A program made the position numbers and the translations under genes. The notes under the pieces were generated by a model. It worked only from the letters and a program-made list of their open reading frames with translations. It was not told the origin of the DNA and made no database searches. 11,009 nt of DNA from contig DAHUZG010000166.1 of assembly GCA_027306715.1 (NCBI GenBank), positions 1 through 11,009 on the forward strand. The letters run 5' to 3'. This DNA is from Acidimicrobiaceae bacterium. Lineage in GTDB: Bacteria > Actinomycetota > Acidimicrobiia > Acidimicrobiales > Bog-793. Numbering within the stretch: the first letter of the stretch is position 1; the number at the start of each line of letters is the position of its first letter. This document shows, one piece after another, positions 6,581 through 11,009 of the stretch.

Positions 6581-7311
6581 TCCCGACTGACGAGAGAGCC
6601 CCGGGCCGGGAGGTGCGCCGTGCTCGGTGGCGCGCCGGCGCTGGCTCCGTTCGGGTCCCGGGCGCCCGGGACGCGGGGGACCCGCATCGGCTCGGGCTCG
6701 CGCCCGGGCTGGACGACCCAGACCTCGCCGGGACCGCCCTCTGCCACGAGGCGCATCACGGCATCGACGACCTCGGCGGGGCGAAGCAGTGGGTAGCCGG
6801 CTTTCCCGAGCAGCTCGCGGCTCGCCGCGATGAGCGGGGTGTCGACCATCCCCGGCGCCACCGCGCAGATGCGGATGCCACGGGCCTCGAGCTGGGGAGC
6901 GACGGCGCGCACGAAGCCGACTACGGCGTGCTTGCTGGCGGTGTAGATCGGGTCGTCGGCGAGCGGGACGAGCCCGGCGAGGGAGGCCGTCACCACGATG
7001 ATGCCGCCGGGCCGCATGACCCGCGCCATCCGCCGGGCGCCGAGGACGACGCCGTCGAGATTGGCGCCCATCACCCGGCGATAGTTCGCGTCGCTCAGCT
7101 CGACGAGCTGCGCCTGGCCGGTGCCGACGCCGGCGTTCAGACAGGCGAGCCCGACGGCGGGCACCGTCTCCCAGGACCTCGGGTCGCCGACGTCGAAGCC
7201 ACCGGCGAGGTCGAGGCGGCGCACCTCGACCCCGTGCTGCTCCAGCCGCTCGGCGAGGGCTGCGCCGATGCCGGAGGCTGCCCCGCTGACAAGGGCCGTC
7301 GACGGTGTCAC
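6565..7311 (-). CDS. Short-chain dehydrogenase/reductase (SDR)
   Basis: The 248-residue classical SDR has a cofactor loop SGAASGIG (9-16), an Asp ending the second strand (D34, suggesting NAD over NADP), and NAG in the fourth strand (59-61). The catalytic set is N84, S110, Y123 and K127 (YTASK), followed by APGMVDTPL. The C-terminus beyond about residue 210 is a Pro/Gly/Ala-rich tail. It would interconvert an alcohol and a ketone, with substrate unknown. The GTG start at 7311 lies 7 nt after a minus-strand TACTGT -10, consistent with a leaderless transcript. It is divergent from the LLM gene (20 bp apart) and convergent with, and overlapping, the acyl-CoA dehydrogenase by 16 bp. The neighbours suggest a hydroxyacyl- or ketoacyl-CoA substrate. 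Confidence 0.92.
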   Translation of the reverse strand: MTPSTALVSGAASGIGAALAERLEQHGVEVRRLDLAGGFDVGDPRSWETVPAVGLACLNAGVGTGQAQLVELSDANYRRVMGANLDGVVLGARRMARVMRPGGIIVVTASLAGLVPLADDPIYTASKHAVVGFVRAVAPQLEARGIRICAVAPGMVDTPLIAASRELLGKAGYPLLRPAEVVDAVMRLVAEGGPGEVWVVQPGREPEPMRVPRVPGARDPNGASAGAPPSTAHLPARGSLVSRDQPKR

Positions 7312-7317
7312 GGCGCG

Positions 7318-7324
7318 TACAGTA
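7318..7324. promoter_or_regulatory. Shared bidirectional -10 element between SDR and LLM genes
   Basis: The sequence GTACAGTAC (7317-7325) is a palindrome apart from its central base. Read on plus it gives TACAGT (7318-7323), 8 nt before the GTG at 7332. Read on minus it gives TACTGT (7324-7319), 7 nt before the GTG at 7311. Both match TANNNT and both place the transcript start at or next to the start codon. No clear -35 is visible on either side. Confidence 0.55.
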
Positions 7325-7331
7325 CGGCCCG

Positions 7332-8309
7332 GTGCGGCTCGGGCTGACGATCCCCTTTCGCGACGTGCCGATCGACGAGCTCGGTCCGCTCGTGCGGCGT
7401 GTCGAGGAGCTCGGCTACGACGACCTCTGGTCCGAGGAGTCGGTCAACCTCGACGGCGTCACCCCGCTCGCAGTCGCTGCGACGGCGAGCGAGCGGCTGC
7501 GCCTGGTGAGCGGGGTGGTCAACGTCTACACACGCGGCCCGGCGCTGCTCGCCCAAACCGCGGCGGCGCTGGCGGAGCTGAGCGGCGGGCGCTTCGTGCT
7601 CGGCCTCGGCTCCTCCTCCGAGGTCGTCGTCGAGCGCTGGAACGAGGTGCCCTTCGAGCGGCCGATCGATACGGTTCGCGCCCGTGTCGAGCAGCTGCGA
7701 TCGGTGCTGGCGGGAGGCCGTGGCGCCGGCGGGTTCCGGCTCGCCCGCCCGCCGTCGCGGCCCGTTCCGATCGTGCTGGCGGCGCTGCGCCCGCGGATGC
7801 TGGCGCTGGCGGGCGAGATCGCCGACGGAGCGTTCACGAACTTCTTGCCGCTGAGCGGCGCCGGCACGGTGGCCGCGACCTTCGCCGCGGCCGCCGCCGC
7901 CAATCGGGCCGCGCCGGGCGCCCCTGTTGGCTCCGGCGGCGGCAAGGAGCTCGCCTGTCGCTTCTTTGTCGTTCCGGGACCGGCAGAAGAGGCGCTCCTC
8001 GCCGCCCGGCAGCTGCTCGTCGCCTATGCCACGGTGCCGGTCTACGCCGAGTTCCTCCGCTGGCTCGGCTGGGGCGAGGCGCTGGCACCGATGCTGGCGG
8101 CGTGGTCGGCCGGCGAGCGGGCAGCGGCGCTCGAGCTCGTGCCGGAGGCGCTCGTGCGCGAGATCTTCCTTTTCGGTCCGCTCGAGGCGGCTGCCGATCG
8201 GCTGGCGGCCTTCGCCGAGGCCGGCATCACGACCGCGGTGCTCGCCCTGCTCGTGCCGCCGGCGGAGCTGGAGCCGGCGATCGAGGTGCTCGCCAGCAGG
8301 CGACCGTGA
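7332..8309 (+). CDS. LLM-class (luciferase-like) oxidoreductase, probably F420-dependent
   Basis: The 325-residue protein has a TIM-barrel bacterial-luciferase-like sequence: an opening strand RLGLTIPF, ELGYDDLWSEE, then RLRLVSGVVNVYTRGPALLAQTAAAL, a barrel strand with GGRFVLGLGSSS, and VERWNEVPFERPIDTVR, a pattern common in actinobacterial F420-dependent LLM enzymes. The cofactor is inferred from family resemblance; FMN is possible. The substrate is unknown, but company with acyl-CoA enzymes suggests a lipid-like or CoA-linked compound. The frame opens at a GTG at 7305, but the -10 element at 7318-7323 lies inside that extension. The GTG at 7332, directly before the conserved first strand, is therefore preferred. 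Its stop overlaps the next gene by GTGA. Confidence 0.88.
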   Translation: MRLGLTIPFRDVPIDELGPLVRRVEELGYDDLWSEESVNLDGVTPLAVAATASERLRLVSGVVNVYTRGPALLAQTAAALAELSGGRFVLGLGSSSEVVVERWNEVPFERPIDTVRARVEQLRSVLAGGRGAGGFRLARPPSRPVPIVLAALRPRMLALAGEIADGAFTNFLPLSGAGTVAATFAAAAAANRAAPGAPVGSGGGKELACRFFVVPGPAEEALLAARQLLVAYATVPVYAEFLRWLGWGEALAPMLAAWSAGERAAALELVPEALVREIFLFGPLEAAADRLAAFAEAGITTAVLALLVPPAELEPAIEVLASRRP

Positions 8310-9409
8310 CGCCCGAGCCGGTGCTCGAGCCGGACATCGTCGAGAGCGCCGAGGAGGCGGCGCGCCTCTCCCGCCCACCGCTGCTCATCCTCCAGCCGGT
8401 CCGGGAGCTCCTCGACGCGCACGGTCTCGGGAGCGGGGTGCTGCGCGCCGAGCGCGTCGGCACGGGCGGAGGCTCGAACTTCTCGTTCCTGCTCGAGCGT
8501 GGGAGCGGGGAGCGGTTCGTGCTGCGGCGCCCTCCACGCCCGCCGCTCCCACCCTCGGCGCACGACGTCGTGCGCGAGGCGCGCCTTCAGATGGCGCTCG
8601 GGGCGCTCGGGATCCGCGTGCCGACGGTGCACGCCGTCTGGGAAGAGCCAGATCTCATCGGTGTCCCGTTCTCGGTGAGCGAGTTCCTCGAGGGCGACGT
8701 CGTGAGCGATGTGCTTCCACCCTGGCTTGGCGCCGACCCGCAGGCTCGACGGTCGGTCGGCGAGGACCTCGTCGACGCCCTCGTAGAGATCCACGCTGTC
8801 GACCCGTCGGCGCGCGAGCTCGTCGAGTTCGTCCGGCCGGGCAACTACCTCGAGCGCCAGCTGCGCCGGTTCACCGACCTCTGGGGCCGCAACGCCACCC
8901 GTGAGCTGCCCCTCGTCGACGATGTCGGGTCGCGCCTCGCCGCGGCGGCACCGGCCCCGCTGCCGGACACCGTCGTCCACGGCGACTACCGGCTCGGCAA
9001 CACGATCGTCGCCGCGGGCAGGGTGCGGCCGATCGTCGCCGTGCTCGACTGGGAGATGGGCGCCATCGGGGATCCCCGCGCCGATCTCGGCTACCTGCTC
9101 GCCACCTCTAGCGAGCCGGGCGGGGAGCCGAGCCCGCTCGGCACCTCGCCTGTCACCGCCACCGAGGGCTTCCCGACGCGGCGCCAGCTCGTCAGCCGCT
9201 ACGTCGAGCGGAGCGGTCGCAGCCTCGAGCGGCTTGACTGGTTCGAAGCGCTCGCGCTGTGGAAGGCGGCGATCTTCTGCGAGGCGATCTACGGGCGTTA
9301 CCGGAGCGGCGGGCTGACCGCCGCCGATGCCGCAGCTGCGCACTTCGAGGCAGCGGTGCCGGCGATGGCCGCGGCGGCGGCGAGCCGGCTGGCGACCCTC
9401 GGCGTCTAG
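8306..9409 (+). CDS. Aminoglycoside phosphotransferase-fold kinase (ACAD10/11 APH-like phosphotransferase family)
   Basis: The 367-residue kinase-like protein has a Gly-rich nucleotide loop, GTGGGSN (52-58), then FVLRRPP and a REARLQMAL helix. The hinge-like GVPFSVSEFLEGDVV follows. The catalytic loop is HGDYRLGN (H225, D227, N232) and the metal-binding segment is LDWEMGAIGDP (D248, E250). The PPSAHDVVRE block is typical of phosphotransferases related to the kinase domain of mammalian ACAD10/11 and to LvaA of Pseudomonas putida, which phosphorylate 4-hydroxyacyl-CoA. Antibiotic resistance is less likely given these neighbours. Its GTG start overlaps the LLM stop (GTGA), so the two are cotranslated. 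Upstream extension of the frame lies inside the LLM gene and has no domain. Confidence 0.9.
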   Translation: MTPEPVLEPDIVESAEEAARLSRPPLLILQPVRELLDAHGLGSGVLRAERVGTGGGSNFSFLLERGSGERFVLRRPPRPPLPPSAHDVVREARLQMALGALGIRVPTVHAVWEEPDLIGVPFSVSEFLEGDVVSDVLPPWLGADPQARRSVGEDLVDALVEIHAVDPSARELVEFVRPGNYLERQLRRFTDLWGRNATRELPLVDDVGSRLAAAAPAPLPDTVVHGDYRLGNTIVAAGRVRPIVAVLDWEMGAIGDPRADLGYLLATSSEPGGEPSPLGTSPVTATEGFPTRRQLVSRYVERSGRSLERLDWFEALALWKAAIFCEAIYGRYRSGGLTAADAAAAHFEAAVPAMAAAAASRLATLGV

Positions 9410-9454
9410 CAGCTACCCGGCGCCCTGGCCGTCGCCGGCTGGTCGACCGCATGC

Positions 9455-9490
9455 CGGCTCGTAAGCTGCTGCCGCAGCGACGTCGAGCCG
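9455..9490. terminator. Two-step hairpin between convergent genes, possible bidirectional terminator
   Basis: Outer arms CGGCTCG (9455-9461) and CGAGCCG (9484-9490) enclose an inner stem GCTGC/GCAGC (9465-9469, 9474-9478) with a 4-nt loop. It lies in the 94-bp gap between the ends of the kinase gene (9409) and the SCO gene (9504), where a terminator would serve both. There is no U-tract on either strand, so the function is a guess from position and symmetry. Confidence 0.35.
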
Positions 9491-9503
9491 CGGCGACGGG
9501 CGC

Positions 9504-10343
9504 TCAGGCACTGAGGTCGGCGGCGATCGTGGCGATCCCCCTGCCCCAGGCGCCGAGCTGGGCGGCCGGGAGGTAGGCGGTGCCGGCGCTGGTGTGGTCG
9601 GCTATCGGAGAGGCGAGGAAGCGCTCGGTGCCGTTCGGGGCGATGAAGTAGACGACCGAGGAATGGATGACGTCGGCACGCGGTCCACGCGACTGCACCT
9701 GGATGCCGTAGTCCGACCACACGCGGCGGAGCGCGTCCAGCGGACCTGTGAAGAAGTGCCAGGTCGGGATCGTGCTCAACTGGTGCTGGTTGGAGAAGGC
9801 GGCGACGTCGGCGACCTGCAACGCGTAGCGGTTGACGTTGACGGCGACGAACACGACGCTGCGGCCGCGCCGCCCGAGGTCGTGGTAGGCGTCGACGAAC
9901 TCCTGCGAGACGATCGGGCAGATGTCGGTGCAGTGGGGATCCATGAACTCGAGGACGATGCTGTGCCCGCGGAAGCTCGAGAGCGTGAGCCGCCTGCCGG
10001 CCTGGTCGGTGAGCGCAAAGGCGGGAGCCTTGCTCGCCGGCACGGGGCTCAGCCCCATCAGCGCCGCGACCCCGGTCGAGATGTTGCCGGGAAGGCCGCT
10101 CGGACGCAGCGAGGTGGCGGCGGGGGAGGGGGTGCGACGCAGCAGCAGCGCCGTGACGCCGACGGCAGCGGCGGCGAGCAGCACGGCGAGGAGCGAGAGC
10201 GCCAGCAACCGGGGTGGGAGCAGGCGGAACGGCTGGGGCGTCAGCGGCGATGTGCTGGAGGCGGAGGGGTTGGCGTCGTTCAGCGGTCTCGGGGTCACGG
10301 GCTCAGGGGTCGCCGGCTCAGGGGTCACGGGCTCAGGGGTCAC
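9504..10343 (-). CDS. SCO1/SenC-family copper/redox protein, membrane anchored
   Basis: Starting at the GTG at 10343 this is 279 residues: a Pro/Thr-rich cytoplasmic leader (VTPEP repeats, 1-40), one membrane helix (about 45-67), then an outside thioredoxin-like domain. The copper/redox motif CTDICP (C138, C142) lies in EFMDPHCTDICPIVSQEF, and the distal His is H227 in VIHSSVVYFIAPNG. All three SCO ligands are therefore kept. Family members insert copper into the CuA site of cytochrome c oxidase or handle thiols. No oxidase gene is in view. The start is uncertain because GTG recurs in the 15-bp repeats (10343, 10328, 10298) and no Shine-Dalgarno is evident. It follows the 135-residue gene by 30 bp in the same reading frame. 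Confidence 0.9.
   Translation of the reverse strand: MTPEPVTPEPATPEPVTPRPLNDANPSASSTSPLTPQPFRLLPPRLLALSLLAVLLAAAAVGVTALLLRRTPSPAATSLRPSGLPGNISTGVAALMGLSPVPASKAPAFALTDQAGRRLTLSSFRGHSIVLEFMDPHCTDICPIVSQEFVDAYHDLGRRGRSVVFVAVNVNRYALQVADVAAFSNQHQLSTIPTWHFFTGPLDALRRVWSDYGIQVQSRGPRADVIHSSVVYFIAPNGTERFLASPIADHTSAGTAYLPAAQLGAWGRGIATIAADLSA
10299..10343 (-). repeat. 15-bp tandem repeat (3 units) at the SCO gene start
   Basis: Minus-strand units are GTGACCCCTGAGCCC, GTGACCCCTGAGCCG and GCGACCCCTGAGCCC, followed by a partial unit GTGACCCCG. They encode (V/A)TPEP repeats. Each GTG copy is itself a possible start codon, so copy number and start choice are linked. Confidence 0.85.
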
Positions 10344-10373
10344 GGGCTGGGCGGGGACATGGAGCTGGGCGAG

Positions 10374-10781
10374 TCAGCCGATCACGACCTGGCCGAAGAC
10401 GCTGCAGAGCCCGAGAGCCTCGAGGACGAGGAGAGCGACGACGATCGAGACGACGACCGCACGCTGGGCCGGCGTCGCCCGTCGGGTCGCCACCGCCGGC
10501 ATGTACCACGACGGCAGCAAAGCTGACGCAGCGCCTGAGGGGAGGAACGGCCGAGCGTCGGGCGGCAGCGGGGACTCGGCCGTCGCGGCGAGCGCCAGCT
10601 CGGTGAGCTGCTCGTCGGTCGGCAGCTCTCCGCCGAGCTCCGAAGCGCCGAGCTCCGGGGCGCCGAGCCTCGAGCCGCCGAGCTCCGGGGCGCTGAGCTC
10701 CGAGCCGTCGAGATCCGGGGCGCCGAGCTCGGGCTCGTCGCCGCCGGGCGCGGCCGTGTCGAGCTGCGCTGATCGTTCCAT
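10374..10781 (-). CDS. Small acidic single-pass membrane protein of unknown function
   Basis: This 135-residue protein is not one I recognise. Residues 1-55 are acidic and low complexity with an imperfect 10-residue repeat (ELGAPDLDGS, ELSAPELGGS, RLGAPELGAS). A linker contains LLPSWYMPAVATRRATPAQR, and residues about 108-130 form one hydrophobic helix ending with LGLCSVFGQVVIG. By the positive-inside rule the Arg-rich linker puts the N-terminus in the cytoplasm. The ATG at 10781 sits 6 nt after a minus-strand TAGGCT, a leaderless arrangement. The next gene, an SCO protein, begins 30 bp downstream in the same frame, so the two probably form an operon and may act together at the membrane. Confidence 0.72.
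   Translation of the reverse strand: MERSAQLDTAAPGGDEPELGAPDLDGSELSAPELGGSRLGAPELGASELGGELPTDEQLTELALAATAESPLPPDARPFLPSGAASALLPSWYMPAVATRRATPAQRAVVVSIVVALLVLEALGLCSVFGQVVIG
10635..10739 (-). repeat. 30-bp tandem repeat (about 3.5 units) in the 135-residue protein gene
   Basis: On plus, imperfect 30-bp units start at 10650, 10680 and 10710, each opening GAGCTCCGGGGCGC or a one-base variant, preceded by a half unit at 10635-10649. The 30-bp unit itself looks like two diverged 15-bp halves. It is in frame and creates the 10-residue repeat in the acidic N-terminus. Confidence 0.8.
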
Positions 10782-10787
10782 GCTGCG

Positions 10788-10793
10788 AGCCTA
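10788..10793 (-). promoter_or_regulatory. -10 element of a probable leaderless promoter for the 135-residue protein gene
   Basis: The minus-strand hexamer TAGGCT fits TANNNT and ends 6 nt before the ATG at 10781. No Shine-Dalgarno sequence fits in the gap, so a leaderless transcript is the simplest reading. No -35 is evident. Confidence 0.45.
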
Positions 10794-10844
10794 CGGCCAA
10801 CTGCGGCCTGCTGACGTCCCGGGCCTGCGCTCGGGTGGCTCGGG

Positions 10845-10850
10845 TACTGT
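10845..10850 (+). promoter_or_regulatory. -10 element of a probable leaderless promoter for the GlcG/HbpS-like gene
   Basis: TACTGT fits TANNNT and ends 6 nt before the GTG at 10857. The same hexamer serves the SDR gene on the other strand at 7324-7319. There is no room for a ribosome binding site between it and the start codon. Confidence 0.5.
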
Positions 10851-10856
10851 CAGGCG

Positions 10857-11009
10857 GTGAGCGCCCACCCGACTGACCTCTCGCTCGCCGAGGCGCGCCT
10901 GCTGGTCCGGCGTGCGGCGGACAAGGCCGAAGCGATCTCGATGTCGCGGGGCGCGGTGGCGGTGATCGGTGCTTCGGGGGCCGTCGGCTCGGCGTCGCGC
11001 CTCGACGAG
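10857..11009 (+). CDS. GlcG/HbpS-like (DUF336) protein, N-terminal part, runs off right edge
   Basis: Fifty-one codons are open from the GTG at 10857 to the window end. The residues read LSLAEARLLVRRAADKAE, then SRGAVAVIGASGAVGSASRLDE. This matches the start of the GlcG/HbpS family: an LTLAEA-type first helix followed by a strand with a D/S-x-x-G turn and a polar R-x-D segment. Members include haem-binding HbpS of Streptomyces and proteins next to glycolate or diol-degradation genes. The middle differs from the most common PVSVAVVDAGG strand (here GAVAVIGASGA). It is divergent from the 135-residue gene, with 75 bp between start codons, and the leaderless -10 fixes the start. With most of the protein missing, only family level is supported. 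Confidence 0.72.
   Translation, partial: MSAHPTDLSLAEARLLVRRAADKAEAISMSRGAVAVIGASGAVGSASRLDE

Noticed and set aside
7121..8305. Upstream extension of the kinase into a 762-residue protein, which would look like a fusion
   Set aside because: The extension is out-of-frame sequence of the SDR and LLM genes, Arg/Ala-rich without motifs. The GTGA overlap at 8306 is the natural start.
8042..9343. A 433-residue open frame antisense to the kinase and LLM genes
   Set aside because: The composition is charged low-complexity typical of antisense shadows, while the plus strand encodes recognisable catalytic motifs.
8306..9409. Aminoglycoside resistance gene
   Set aside because: It has the APH fold, but its motifs and acyl-CoA enzyme neighbours point to the metabolic ACAD10/11-like kinase group.
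10625..10740. CRISPR-like array from repeats near the right end
   Set aside because: Units are contiguous, imperfect, 30 bp without spacers, and in frame within a gene, so it is a tandem repeat.

Overview
The window is very GC-rich, with strong G/C bias at third codon positions, many GTG starts, 1-4 bp gene overlaps and several start codons placed 6-8 nt after a TANNNT -10 element (leaderless geometry). It also has an F420-type luciferase-like oxidoreductase, a GlcG/HbpS-like protein and an SCO-type copper protein. Together these suggest a chromosomal segment of an actinobacterium, perhaps an Acidimicrobiia- or Thermoleophilia-like lineage. The lineage is inferred from style and gene content only. 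I see no tRNA, rRNA, insertion sequence, phage gene or CRISPR array, and no gene-free stretch over 300 bases.

Region 1 (1-5116, minus strand) is a complete-looking branched-chain amino acid (LIV/HAAT) type ABC importer operon, read right to left: livG and livF (ATPases), livH and livM (permeases), and a secreted substrate-binding protein cut by the left edge. Genes are separated by -1 to 25 bp, so one promoter in the 5117-5219 gap probably drives all five. The binding protein comes last, behind a perfect Shine-Dalgarno sequence and a small hairpin. The substrate cannot be read from sequence.

Region 2 (5117-9409) is an acyl-CoA or lipid catabolism block. On the plus strand, a 53-residue remnant of a cyclic-nucleotide-binding domain overlaps, by GTGA, an acyl-CoA dehydrogenase of the ACAD10/11-like type. 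A short-chain dehydrogenase/reductase lies convergent on the minus strand. From a shared, nearly palindromic promoter next to the SDR start, an F420-type LLM oxidoreductase and an aminoglycoside-phosphotransferase-fold kinase run on the plus strand, again joined by a GTGA overlap. ACAD11-like enzyme, APH-fold kinase and SDR are the combination known from 4-hydroxyacyl-CoA (levulinate/4-hydroxyvalerate) degradation. This block, next to an importer, may be a variant of that pathway.

Region 3 (9410-11009) has, on the minus strand, a small acidic single-pass membrane protein with a repeat-rich N-terminus, followed by a membrane-anchored SCO1/SenC protein that keeps its CxxxC and His copper ligands. 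Divergent from these, the start of a GlcG/HbpS-like (DUF336) protein runs off the right edge.

A recurring oddity is short in-frame tandem DNA repeats (15, 18 and 30 bp units) at the low-complexity termini of four proteins: LivM, LivG, SCO and the 135-residue protein.
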